From: Pseudopyrenochaeta lycopersici
Lineage: Eukaryota > Ascomycota > Dothideomycetes > Pleosporales > Pseudopyrenochaetaceae
Length of the DNA stretch: 24,807 nucleotides
Assembly (NCBI GenBank): GCA_003313425.1
Contig: NHZP01000160.1
Span: forward strand, 1 to 24,807
Direction of reading: 5' to 3'
Part shown: piece by piece, positions 7,416-17,270 of the stretch
How the letters are laid out: the number at the start of each line of letters is the position of its first letter
How positions within the stretch are numbered: position 1 is the first letter of the stretch
Position numbers and translations under genes: made by a program
The notes under the pieces: model-generated
Databases searched by the model: none
What the model was told of the DNA's origin: nothing
Seen by the model: the letters and a program-made list of their open reading frames with translations, nothing else

Positions 7416-9994
7416 TTACTCGACCTCCTGGCCCCAATAGCACAACTTGTATATAGCGTCTATTTCAGTGTCAGTTATTCTTGCTGTAGCAACGCTGCTG
7501 CCTTGATCAAAGCCAGCCTTATACCACCGCCTTATACACTGAATAGCAGCCAGTAACTGGGGTGAGATCTTCCGCCTTCGGGGCTCAAGCAGGTCGCCAA
7601 GCTCGCTGAACATACGCTCACACTCGCAGCTTGACGCTGGGATAGAGATGACGTCGATAGCCATCTTAGAGAGATTAGGGTAGCGATCGCGCAAGCTTAC
7701 CCAGTATTTAATTGGGAAGTTTGCGGCATCACTACCCTTCTCAACCCTTGGCTCGCACCTCTTCCACCTATTAAACTCGTCTATCTCGCTGTCCTCAGCA
7801 GCCGCGCTAGCCTCAGGATCGATGAGGGCTTCAATAGCCTCGTCGATATCGTTGGTAACAACCTTTGGCCGCCTCACTAGGCGTGGTGAGCGGTTGTATT
7901 CAGCCCAAAGCGCGCGGAACGCGCAATTATTAGCGTCCAGCCACTCAGGCTTGTCAGCCCAGGCAACGTCGCAGTAAGTTTTATAGCGCGGATGGAGTAT
8001 CGTTGCCGCGTAGTACGCTGGTGAGAGGTCGAGTTTATTGTAGTAATCGCTAGCCTTCGCCCAGGCAGCGCGAAGGTTGATCGCGAGATGGTCCTCAGGC
8101 GCGTCGTCGTGCGCATTATAGTCGACTGCCTCGTACACCTTGACGCGCTGCTCGTAGTAAGTATAAACTCAAAGACTGGGATGACCTCAGCAATAGCGCC
8201 ATAACGGCCACTTTTGCCGCGACCTTCAAGCCGCTTTGTTGCCAACTTTAGCGGCTTTAGTACGTCTATGTACTCAGTAACGACCGCCCAATCGGCGGCT
8301 GTTAGCCCGTCCGATCGCGTCCAGGGCGCTGCCTCCGGCAGCTTGTTGCCGCGACTTATCGCGTACGTGTCCTCATCTCGCACGCGGCGTATATGGTGGT
8401 TAGCGTAGGCGTTAACTGCTGGCTGCAGTTCCACGGCGCGCTCAAAGGCAGAGTAGTACGAGTTCCAGCGCGTGACAACTGGCTTGATTGGCTCAAGTAT
8501 CCTGTGTTGATCTGTGGGCAGCTCAGCGTTAGCGAGGCGCTGAAAGTTTTTAAAAAGCTCATGTTGTTGCGGCGTTTTGATGTAGTTAATAACGCTAAGA
8601 AGCACGCCTAAAGGCCCATCCTCGCGCCATTTGCGCATTAACTCGCTCTCAGCAGCAAGCTCACCGCTATCGTTGTCGTACGCGTCGTCGTTGTTACCCC
8701 AGAGTAGCGTCTGACCGATGAGGTTAAGGATGTGAGGGCCGCAACGGAGGCGGCGATGGGGAGCGATGAAGCCCATCTGCTGCGCGAGCTTGAGGACGGC
8801 AGCGTCGTTGTTAGTAGCGTTGTCAAGCATAAAGTAGCCAACTGTACGCGGATTTATGCCGAACTGCTGCAGCGTTTTGCTAACTACTTCAGCAATCTTC
8901 TCGCCAGTGTGAGCGCCCGTCAGCTGCGGCAGCGCGATAGGTACGTCTACAAGGTCACCAACGCTGTTAACGTAGTGAGCAACAACGCCTAAGAAGCCAC
9001 GCTTGCCGCCTTTAGTCGTCCAGCTGTCAAAGCTGATGTGGACCTTGCTTATTGATTGCGACAGCTCAGCGACAACCTGCGGCTGCATAAAGTCGAAACG
9101 GCGCATTACAAAGCGTGAAACACTCGCATGGGAGGTCCACAATGCCGCCACTGCCTCAGGATTTGCAGCTTCAAGCAGCCGTCGAAACGCGGGGGACTCA
9201 AACTCAGAAATTGGATGGTTGTTCTCGACGAGCCATGCGACAGCAGCATGTCGAAAATCCTGAATGCTAAAGCCGGCAAGCTCGTTGGCAACGTCTTGGG
9301 ATACCTTGACTTTGCCGGCCTTGAAGACAGCGCGCAGCCCGCTCTTACCTGCCTTCGTCGCAGCGTGCGCTTTGCCTGGAGCTGCGTAACGATGGCCGCG
9401 TTTATTCTGCTCTAAATGGCGCGCTGAGGTCGACGTCGATAGCGTTGTTTCGTATATGCCGCCGCCACCAGCGTCGATAATCTTGTGCTCATGACAATAG
9501 CGACAGACAAAGAAGGTGCGGTCTGGGTCCTTAATGAGCGCAACGCGAAAGCCGTAGAGGTATACCCAGCTCTTTTTCTGCCTCTGCGTAGCCAACGGCT
9601 TGCAGTATTGAGGTAAACGTGACCAATTAATCCCCTCGAAGTCGTCTGCAAAGCGCTCATCAAAGCCCTTACTACTATTATTATTATCTTCTAACGTAGC
9701 TACTGTTGCAGCCTTGCTGCCCTCAATAGACGTGACGATCGCAACGTTAGGCTGAGACTCGCGCAACTGCGACTCAAAGGTGGGTGGCTCGGTAGCCTGA
9801 GACGCGGCAGTCGTCAGTGCTTTGCGCGGCGATAGACGCTGAGATAGTTGCTGGGTCGTATTAACGTCGACAGGCTGGGACTCGATGCTACAAGCAGCGA
9901 CCCTTAGGCGCTTGTTCGGGACAGCAGCGCTGTTACGGGGACGTTTAGGGGCTTTGTTAAGCGGCATAGCAACAATAGGGGCGTAAAAAACCAC
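7416..9994 (-). pseudogene. hAT transposase with BED finger, one frame break
   Basis: The enzyme cuts and pastes its element with an RNase H-like DDE core. The frame from 9994 (a second Met at residue 10 is an equally good start) has a disordered leader and a BED-type zinc finger C164-x2-C167 ... H193-x7-H201. The core follows, with first Asp in ISFDSWTTKGG (D322), second in FMLDNATNND (D390), and CGPHILNLIG. Near 8155-8165 the frame fails in a TACT-rich spot (ATACTTACTACG): loss of four bases, or another net one-base change, would explain it. The right frame continues as VYEAVDYNAHDDAPEDHL to a C-terminal hAT dimerisation region (CERMFSELGDLLEPRRR, then LLAAIQCIRRW), ending at 7416. Corrected length would be about 855 residues, usual for this fungal group. 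No other defect is seen, so the break is young or a sequencing error. Confidence 0.88.
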
Positions 9995-10199
9995 TAAGTA
10001 ACTGTCTATATAGGCAAAGGCGACAGTATAGGTAGATGACGCGTAAGATGGACGCGTAAAGTAGCTTTAGGTAGGTAGCTGAGATGCTTACTAAGCTAAC
10101 TATAACACCAGGAAAGTATCGCGAGATCGCTCGTACAGCAAACTTAGTAGCCTCATTGAAATCGAAGCTAAAACATGTTGCTGAACACTCCCGCAACAC

Positions 10200-10333
10200 T
10201 AAAACATCAAGCCAATCAAGCTAACCAATCAAGCTTCGTATTAAGGCTTGATTTGATTGCAAAAATACTAGGACGAGGCTTGGATTGATCGAATTGACGA
10301 TCGTCAAGCCAATCAATCAAGTGCTTGATTGTA
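10200..10333. repeat. hAT subterminal repeats, right end
   Basis: TCAAGC, GCTTGA and CAATCAAG variants are clustered in both orientations inside the right terminal repeat, mirroring the left end. The 5' untranslated stretch 9995-10200 of the transposase gene holds nothing else recognisable. Confidence 0.75.
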
Positions 10334-10354
10334 GCTTGATTGTTGACATCTCTG

Positions 10355-11062
10355 AATGCACCCTTAAAGTCGAACCCTTTTTGACTTGTAGAACGATCTC
10401 AAGAATAGAATCAGGCGATGAGCTCTTATGCTCTCGAATCCGCTTCAAGATCAGCGTTGTTTGAGCCTCTATCTCCCAGGCGTTGCTTGAGGTTTTCGAA
10501 TTCCATTCTCTAGTCCATGGTACAGGAGGTGTGGGCGTGCGAGGCTTCACTTCAAGCCTTGATATCACAACATCTAGGTTTTGTGGGACTAAGCCAGTTG
10601 CTCGGAAGCTGGATAAGATATTCTCCTTTGAGAATGAGCCCTTGAAGACCTGCTTAAAGGAGGCTAGGAACGCCTTTTTGTCGATATGTTCGATATGGCT
10701 GTATGCCAAGGCCCTAATCTCTCGCCCATACGCCCGCTTCAACGACGAAAATAACCTACATCAAGCGGCTGCAAGATGTGCGATGCGTGGAGGCATACAA
10801 AGGGTAATAATCTTGCTTTCCTCGCACAGATCTTGGAAGGCAAGAGACTTGTGGCTCTCGTGGCCGTCAATAATAAGTAGCCGATAGCTACAAGAGCGTA
10901 TTTTACAGCTGCAACATTAATAATTGCGGTTCCTACTGGCATTAAGATATTCTCTTGACTGTACGGCCCTCTGTATGCTTGATAAAGTGCTGCAGCCAGA
11001 CTAAACTATTCTTATTTGTTGTCCAGCCGTTATCGCTAACACTAATACGCCATTCAGGTAGT
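10355..11062 (-). pseudogene. pogo/Fot1-type transposase, DDE core part (copy B, 5' side of hAT insertion)
   Basis: Minus-strand segments in three frames give, in order: PEWRISVSDNGWTTNK with LVWLQHFIKHTEGRT (about 11055-10960); RLLIIDGHESHKSLAFQDLC with the second catalytic Asp in DGHESH (about 10890-10820); SHILQPLDVGYF with the third Asp in QPLDVG (about 10760); and KRAYGREIRALAYSHIEHI through PRTPTPPVPWTREW to LRVH at 10355. The order matches fungal pogo transposases (DDE_1 type). About 60 bp of extra sequence with stops lies between the first two segments, and two more frame breaks lie near 10740-10790, so the gene is dead. The N-terminal DNA-binding half is missing. Similarity ends abruptly near 11060, next to an unrelated acidic ORF. 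Confidence 0.8.
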
Positions 11063-11239
11063 ATAGAGCAAGATGAGCCGAAGCCAATTGACGACGACGC
11101 CGAAGACGAAGAAGAGGATGCTGACGAGACCGGCGACGACGCAATACAGAAAGCGGGAGACGAGGCTGTAGACACAAACGAAGACACCGCCGACAACACC
11201 GAGGACGATGCTACATTATTCGATATCGAGATTGAGTAA
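11063..11239 (+). CDS. Acidic C-terminal protein fragment of unknown origin
   Basis: Read on the plus strand, this stretch encodes about 57 residues rich in Asp, Glu and Ala (DDDAEDEEEDADETGDD), ending in LFDIEIE and two stops. It begins where pogo similarity ends, so it may be the tail of another gene joined to the pogo remnant by a rearrangement. The bias could also come from a GAC/GAG-rich low-complexity stretch. No family recognised. Confidence 0.25.
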   Translation: MEQDEPKPIDDDAEDEEEDADETGDDAIQKAGDEAVDTNEDTADNTEDDATLFDIEIE

Positions 11240-11352
11240 TAAACCAAAGACACTTGTGCTACACGGCTGCAGGAAGCGCAAGGACGGACACTATGGCGTA
11301 GCAGCTGAATACTGAGAAACTTATCCCTTCGTCTGCTGGATATACTCTCAAT

Positions 11353-12155
11353 CTATGGGGGCCTTGATGTAAGAGGCCAAAGCCTAGTTGTAATGTTCCT
11401 CGGTGGAACCTTCGGAGTCCTAGAAACTTCTAGAAGTTCTCGATCATAGCGCCACGAGGAGTTAGGCAGATATAAATGCTGCCTTACTCCTGAGATAGCT
11501 TTCTTCTTCATTGAATACAATCCTGTTACCAGGCATCGGCAACCTTTGCGCAGCCCCTTACAATCTCCTAGGGACAGCCGGCGCATTCGACCCATAACCC
11601 AGTCGCACTTGCCTTCAAAGAATATCGACACATGCACGGTATTAGTCCGCGCCACTAAGTTCACAGAGCGGATTGTCACAACTGAACGTCTAGTCACATC
11701 TTCCGTCATCCCTAGATAAACTCGCGGTACAATGACAATGTCGTCATCCACGTTACTCGGAGCTGTGGCTTTTAGCGCGGCCGGCTGAAGTGTTAACTTG
11801 CCCCACGAGAGCTTTAGGTGCCGCGATAGCTTCAGACACAGAGAATGGAAGCAAAACTACGGCGAAGAATGGGCAGAATCTAAGCGCATAGTCCATCAAA
11901 ACCGAGAAGGAACCATTGCCATGTATTTTCAAGCGTGATAATTTCTCTTCGTTGCACTGTGTACCGGTTGATGATGGCTCGCTCCCGGAGTTCGAAGTCC
12001 ACGGCCTTCTCACTCAGTTGCCTCGCTATCTCAATCATATCGATCGAGTCATGGAATTCGCGTATGGCCGATTCTAATCGTTCTCTGTACAATCTCTGGT
12101 ATGTACTAACGTGCGTCACTGCGTAGCGAGACACTGTTGGTATATAAACCGCCAT
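11353..12155 (-). pseudogene. Unidentified gene with helical N-terminus, frame broken
   Basis: From ATG 12155 the frame reads MAVYIPTVSRYAVTHVSTYQ, then a heptad-like charged helix (RERLESAIREFHDSIDMIEI onward), and stops after WQWFLLGFDG near 11880. A second frame over 12013-11753 contains a hydrophobic stretch FCPFFAVVLLPFSV. A third, from about 11835 to 11353, reads LKLSWGKLTLQPAALKA, then DDDIVIVPRVYLGMTED and VVTIRSVNLVARTNTVHVSI, to a basic end. The three overlap without clear splice sites, so either small introns were missed or frame breaks occurred. I recognise no family. The first codons lie inside the outer arm of the inverted repeat at 12107-12800. Confidence 0.3.
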
Positions 12156-12800
12156 ACACTATGACCAGGCATGGATTCATGTTTTTGGTCTAGTGGTAAA
12201 TTTACAACAGACACACTGTGTGGCGAGACAAATGAGGGGTAACGTCTATCCCTTCGTCGTGGGACACCCCCCGATATAGGACACTTTTGTAGTTTAGCTG
12301 CGAGTGAGTCGTGCCGCTAAGGTATACTAAATAGTCGCGGGTAGAATGTTATTGTCAAACATCACAGTGACTGAAACAGCAATATGTGACAGGGGCCGTG
12401 GGCGTATATATATGAGTGAGGCACCACGCCTGTAGGAATAATAACAATGAACACAATCACATGCTTTAACAGACACACCCTCTCTAGTTGGTTGCCAGGT
12501 CACGTGATGTGACGGCTCATCACAAACGGTGATGTGATGTGATGTGATGTGATGAGCCATTCCCAAAACACACCCTTTGTTAAAGCAAGTGATTGTGTTC
12601 ATTGTTATTATTCCTACAGGCGTGGTGCCTCACTCATATATATACGCCCACGGCCCCTGTCACATATTGCTGTTTCAGTCACTGTGATGTTTGAAACCCT
12701 TAGCTATCAATCTGTGTATATAGGTCTCTAGCTTACAGGCAGAATAATCACCACTTCTTCCTATTCTCAACAGTGTCTCGCTACGCAGTGAGGGACGTTA
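12107..12800. repeat. Nested inverted repeat (34-bp outer arms, 117-bp inner arms)
   Basis: Inner arms 12355-12471 and 12578-12694 are complementary over 117 bp with one mismatch. They contain TATATATATG and a GTGAC-rich stretch. Outer arms 12107-12140 and 12767-12800 (core TCACTGCGTAGCGAGACACTGTTG) match over 34 bp with about four mismatches. Between outer and inner arms the two sides differ in length (about 214 and 72 bp) and sequence. The centre holds the TGATG repeat. No target duplication is seen at either arm pair. It may be a foldback/MITE-type element, or an inverted duplication of a gene start and promoter. ORFs reading through the inner arms repeat the same peptide from both arms and are not genes. 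Confidence 0.8.
12529..12556. repeat. TGATG pentanucleotide microsatellite
   Basis: About five tandem TGATG units sit at the centre of the nested inverted repeat. The flanking GGCTCATCAC and GTGATGAGCC form a further short hairpin around them. Confidence 0.85.
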
Positions 12801-13192
12801 CGAAAACTGTTCTGGCCCTTCTGGTTATTCAATTTTTCCTGATTTCGGACTTACAAAGAATGTGTCTAATTTCGACGTTTTATCGAAGTCTATCCCTCAA
12901 TCGATCTTTGGTCGGCCAAGAGCAGCTAGACATATCGGTTACCTCCAATCTTAGTACTTGGTACAGCAACAAGGACCCATACTCGTCTAATTCCACCTCC
13001 TGCGAGAAATTTTTTAAAACCTTTACTGCCCTCGACATTGCTACATCCTGCATTCCATTACCCAATTTCACATGGAACCGAGTGTGGGAAAATCCCGGAC
13101 TTTTTGCAACTGAGCCAAGGACCCAGAAATGCCATAAGACAGGTCAATCCAATCTTGTGTCCCCGGTTTCTCTTTCCCAAAACAGATTTTGA
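12773..13192 (+). CDS. Hypothetical secretory-type protein or fragment without clear start
   Basis: A 139-codon open frame begins inside the right outer arm with GTG (SRYAVRDVTKTVLALLV), not ATG. The nearest in-frame ATG gives MCLISTFYRSLSLNRS. The upstream frame stays open to TAG at 12701 with no ATG, so a first exon or the true start is missing; CTCAACAG just before 12773 could be a splice acceptor. A hydrophobic stretch (TVLALLVIQFFLI) is followed by many Asn/Ser and three or four N-glycosylation sequons (NRS, NLS, NST, NFT) and three Cys. This fits a secreted or membrane-anchored product, but no family is recognised. It runs divergent from 12155-11353 across the palindrome. Confidence 0.3.
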   Translation: MSRYAVRDVTKTVLALLVIQFFLISDLQRMCLISTFYRSLSLNRSLVGQEQLDISVTSNLSTWYSNKDPYSSNSTSCEKFFKTFTALDIATSCIPLPNFTWNRVWENPGLFATEPRTQKCHKTGQSNLVSPVSLSQNRF

Positions 13193-13900
13193 AGACAGGG
13201 CAGATCAGGACGGAATCTAAGCCAAATCAGGAAATTGTTCCAATAGGCAGGCGTATCTAACCTCCTGAGCAAAGTCTTAGGGTCCTACTGACCATTAGAT
13301 GGAGGAGGGTTCTGTTGACCCTCAGTTCCTTCCATGTTGCTATCCATGTTCACTAATATGGATTACATGTAAGAAGCAGCGATTTGATGTGAGGTAGGTT
13401 AAGCGAGTTCTAGCGAGTGGTTTTTATACGGAGCTTGAGGGGGCCCAAAATTGAACTCAAAATCATAAAAGGCATATCAAGGCTGAAACTGGTCGCTGTC
13501 AGAGCAAATTGCTGCCTTCCGAGGGGTCCAGTTTCGGGTCTCATTCTACATGCAATATCAACGAGGACGGGGGACCAAAACTGGGGTTGTGTATGCACTC
13601 AACGAAACGAAGTGAAAGGGCCCAGAATCGGACACAACTCTCAGTCGATGAACCCTTGGTAAATTCCAATGCGTAACACCGCCGCCTCACACAGGCAAAT
13701 GTGCATTTGACAGGTAAGTTAATCACATAGAGAGAGGAAAGGTGAGAGCTACGAGGTGAGGCGAGAGGTGAGGCGAGAGGTGAAAGAAGAAGGGGACGAC
13801 GGTATGGATGAAGACAGTTCTCGCAGTTTTTAATGTAAACAAGCAGAACATCTTGTTCAGGTCAAGTTAGGTCGATATATTGACATCTTAATATTCATGA
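13193..13900. other. No supportable gene; short GGTGAGGCGAGA tandem repeat at about 13742-13783
   Basis: Only short, mutually overlapping frames are present and none has recognisable content. A purine-rich run has about three units of AGGTGAGGCGAG. Nothing else is identified. Confidence 0.5.
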
Positions 13901-14435
13901 ACAAATTGTAGCAGAAAGTTCTCATTGGCCAAGCTGAGTTACTCTAAAGAATCAATCAATATCAAAGTGAACGCAGCAACTAGCTTGATTGCTTGCCCGT
14001 CAGAAGCATGGGCACATAGCAAAGAATGGCAACTCATCGCCATCAAGCTGTTTGACCAAGCATCCTTTGTGAAGCGAGTGCTTCCCGCAGCCTTTTTGAA
14101 TCATATCCTGAAACTCCTCAAAGTCTCTCTTGCGTGCGAGATAAATAAAAAGCTGCTGCTGAAGAAAAGGATTCAATCGGCTATAGCACGCAGTGTGGCC
14201 AGTGGATGGAACGGATCGTCGATCCAATCCAGCGCCACACAATCCAGGAGTATTCAGTCCAATCCAAATCTAGTCTCGCTTAGACACGCTGTGCCTGAGG
14301 CAGAACTGATTGGACTGAATATCCCTGCGTTGTGTGGCGTTGGATTGGATCGACGATCCATTCCATCCACTGGCCACACAAATAGCACGTGACGAGAAGG
14401 TCCATGAAGTAGAGGAAAGAAAGCTGAAAGAGTAG
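13901..14435 (+). pseudogene. Small helical ORF interrupted by a hAT MITE
   Basis: The plus frame is open from 13901 (after TGA at 13898) and reads AKLSYSKESINIKVN, then WQLIAIKLFDQASFVKRVLP and LKLLKVSLACEINKKLLLKK, up to the MITE at 14191. Removing the MITE and one target duplication continues the frame as IQSAIARDEKVHEVEERKLKE, ending at 14433-14435. No ATG lies near the beginning. The content is helical and basic, with no recognised domain. The complementary strand is also open in places, so the coding assignment is weak. The clean restoration of the frame is what makes it worth listing. Confidence 0.3.
14191..14381. mobile_element. 191-bp hAT-type MITE
   Basis: The 8-bp target duplication ATAGCACG (14183-14190 and 14382-14389) flanks an element whose arms are complementary over about 75 bp with few mismatches (GTGTGGCCAGTGGATGGA...). 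The left end is CAGTGTGG, a typical hAT start. The right end should read CCACACTG but reads CCACACAA, so its terminal bases are mutated or the cut was imprecise. There is no coding capacity, so it depends on a hAT transposase in trans. Its CAGTGTG start resembles the end of the hAT at 20590-23606 (CAGTGTGTCC), but the rest differs. Confidence 0.85.
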
Positions 14436-14847
14436 CGTGACGAGCAGAGAAGCTCGAAGAAGCTGCGGAATGGAAGGAAGAAACCATCGTAAGAAGGCGG
14501 CAGTAAGGAAGCCAAAGGAAGAGCTGCGGTAGGTACGAAAACAGCTGCAAAATCAAAAGGGTCGACCATTAATTGCGGGGGAGAAGTGCGGGGGGGAAGG
14601 AGTCGGCAAGGTGGCGAATGAGGGACGAAAGAGGGTCATGGAAGGGATGAATCAGAGGCGCGGATTGGGAGGCCAAGCTTAACCCCTGCAAATAGATTGT
14701 TCACACGGGCACACCTGACTTTTCCCGGCGAAGTCTATTTTTAGGCACTTCAAATCCTCTTCTATCATCTTCACTCTTCACCTGATATTCTCTTTCTTCT
14801 GAGAAACCGTAAGAGAAGTGCACGATCTCCATGATCAATATGTCAAT

Positions 14848-16639
14848 ATGAGAGACTGGATATCATTCCCATGTTTACAGCTCCTCATTACTTCGATATG
14901 TCTCGTCTCTCCTGTCACATGCTACTACGACCATGGTTCCAGGTACTGGAATGGCAAGCCGGATCCAATAGGGATTGACTTTGCTGCTACATATGCGTGA
15001 GCATTCATACCAATTTTCATCTCAAACTGTCATGTATCTGATATCGTGTAGAATTGCGGTCTATGCCGACAGCGAAAACAATTTCACCGTTTTAGGCCTT
15101 GCTCACGGCTTGTCTGAAAACGGCAACGATTATGCGCGATATGTGGAAGCCCTGCATGCCCAAACAACAAACTGGGGATCTCTAAACCCAATAACTGACG
15201 ATAGTGCTCAATTCGAGTCAGATAGGTGGTACGAGCAGGCTGCAAGTCGAGTCTCTTCGTCGTACCAGGAGGTCAAATGGAGAGCATGCAGAACTGTGCG
15301 GCCACTTCTAAAGACGACCGAGTTCTTCCACCAGATCTGCTGTCCAAACAATGCCTACGAGCCTCGACTCCCAGAATCCAAATATCGACACCTCGTCTCT
15401 CAGTACGAACGCACAATGCAGCTCAAACGCCTCGTGACAAAATTCTTCCGCCCTTCAACGATCCCGCAGCCTCTTACCAAGAGCGAGTTTGTGTTCTTGA
15501 TATACCAGCTTCTCGTCGACCTCAAGTCTCAAGCCCAGAAAGAACAAAACATCAGTATCACATCCGCTGTACTCGGTGTTCCACCCTGGGTGCCGTACGA
15601 ATTGAGAGACTTATTCGATGAAGCAGCTTTTCTCGCTGGCATTGGAACATTCAATTCACCATTCGACAGACCTTATAGCCGAGTTAAATTATCCGTCAAG
15701 ACAGCTTCGCCTAGCTCACAACAACCCAACAAAACAGTCATGGTTCTAGACCACGGGCAATACCATTTCAGCGCCCACCATTTTGTAATGGACAAGTGGA
15801 ACGCGTCCGTAGAAAGATTCTCTTCGAGAGCAGCAACCTTCGGCTCACGTTGGATCTGGGCAAATCTCGGAACTAGGCTCATCGATGACTTGAACTCAAA
15901 CGTGACGGAAGAAGAAAAGATCCTGCGGGGAAGCGTTTCAAGGAATGAGCTCTTGAAGGTCATAGATGCTAGGAAAGTTATCAAACACAGCACACAGTGG
16001 CCAGAAAATCTAGAGTTTACCAATCGAAGCAAAAGTGTCAATATTACAGAATTTAGTGGACGGACAAGATCCTTTAACATGACGGGAGTCGATGTGCAAG
16101 AAACCGATGAGCAATATGCTGCCCATGTAATAGGCCTCGTACAGCACCTTCTTCTCCGCCATGATATGATGACAGAACATCTCCAAGCTCGTCCTGATTG
16201 GGAAACTATATCGAAGCTACCGAGTGACGAACGCTGGAACCTATCTCTCGACATAGCCGCTAGCGTTACACCACCTGCAGACACCGGATCCTGGTTCAAT
16301 AGCGTAGATGAAATTATCATTCTTGATGACGGATGGGAAGCCGAGCTGCTGCATCAAGCTGCTAGGAAAGCACTTGGGTGGAAAGACGCAGTACGCAAAA
16401 ATGGGAAGGGGATTTGTATCCCACCTATTGAGAATGCCGCTAGGGGGGCGGCATTGAAGGCGATGCAATTGGTAAGGTCGTATGAGAATAGGCAGAGAGA
16501 GGCGGTAGAGATGAGAGAAAGCTATGACGAACGTCTAAGAAAGCAGGGATGGGATGGCAAGGAAAATCGAGCATGGTTTCTGTGGAGAGTGCAGGAAGAG
16601 TATATGAGGAAACTGAAGGACGAGAGAGATGAGATTTAA
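14848..16639 (+). CDS. Predicted secreted Hsp70/actin-fold protein with degenerate ATP-binding motifs
   Basis: Exon 1 is 14848-14996 and exon 2 is 15052-16639. The 55-bp intron (GTGAGC...GTGTAG) joins GC and A into one Ala codon, giving 578 residues. An N-terminal signal peptide is likely (FPCLQLLITSICLVSPVTC, about 7-25). PIGIDFAATYAIAVY (about 40-54) aligns with the Hsp70/actin phosphate-1 motif (G-I-D-x-G-T-T). NKTVMVLDHGQYHFS (about 276-290) sits where phosphate-2 (D-L-G-G-G-T) is expected. DEIIILDDGWEAELLHQAAR (469-488) fits the adenosine motif region (D-E-I-x-x-V-G-G-x-x-x-x-P). Glycines that hold phosphate are changed at all three, so ATPase activity is doubtful. N-glycosylation sequons (NFT, NIS, NKT, NAS, NVT and others) agree with secretion. 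The C-terminus is a charged helix lacking the Hsp70 peptide-binding beta domain. The gene is intact with good codon use. Its role is unknown, perhaps an extracellular or ER-lumen protein. Confidence 0.65.
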
Positions 16640-17270
16640 AATGGAATACTTGGAGCCAGTGATTCTACTCATACGCTACTCCAAATGGAATATGCACAGG
16701 AACTGATTCCATATTAGTACAAGCAACATGTACTTCAGTCTATCCATCACGAACTGCCACCCTTCGACCAAGCATAGCTTCAGGACGATCTCAAACCTCA
16801 ATAATGCTATCGCCTCAAATGCTATCCTCTCCATACCAATATGGCAAATGCCACCCGACGCGCGGTTAAGACGAAACTGGAGGACAGCCGAGTAAAGGCT
16901 GGCTATAAGCGTCTACAGCGCCATTTCAATTGAGCAAATCAGAGTGCTACGAAGAAAGAGAGTTACGTTCAGGACATTCGGGCACGGGGCTGCCGAAAGG
17001 AACAACTGCATTAAATCAGTCTCAAATAGGTGAAAGTGATGCTAAAAGGCCTATCGTATGCGTCTGCCTCTTCGTAGCTCAATCTATTCCATTGTCGCCG
17101 ACCAAACAGAGCAAGACCGTTGTCCACCTTGAAGTTCTCACGGGCCAGCAACTATGCCGACAAGATCGCTCAGCGAAGTGTCCAATTTCGGCGTGGGTGT
17201 GCCTGGTAGCCTCAAGGGGTCCCATTCTGGCTCCGGCTTTGAAGCCCGTTTTCGCTGAGATCTGTTTGAA
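16640..17270. other. Intergenic; no gene recognised
   Basis: The 3' flank of the Hsp70-like gene. A plus frame at 16930-17319 has no recognisable content. The right end may include degraded downstream parts of the acetyltransferase remnant, but I cannot align them. Confidence 0.5.

Larger units (their letters stand above)
7240..10354 (-). mobile_element. Complete hAT DNA transposon (3,115 bp) inserted in the pogo element
   Basis: Both ends carry the same 21-bp terminal inverted repeat (CAGAGATGTCAAC..., 7240-7260 and 10334-10354). The flanks are an 8-bp target duplication AATGCACC (7232-7239 and 10355-10362), the hallmark size for hAT. Identical ends and an intact duplication point to recent insertion. 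Inside is one minus-strand transposase gene with subterminal repeat arrays at both ends. Confidence 0.95.

Noticed and set aside
8214..9663. Several plus- and minus-strand ORFs inside hAT-1
   Set aside because: They are other-frame shadows of the GC-rich transposase gene, without recognisable motifs.
12327..12731. Two ORFs sharing the peptide CVHCYYSYRRGAS
   Set aside because: The shared peptide comes from reading both arms of the 117-bp inverted repeat. It is a repeat effect, not a gene pair.
14000..14569. Minus-strand ORFs over the MITE at 14191-14381
   Set aside because: They depend on reading through the MITE arms, and the frame stops just beyond the insertion once the MITE is removed, unlike the plus frame.
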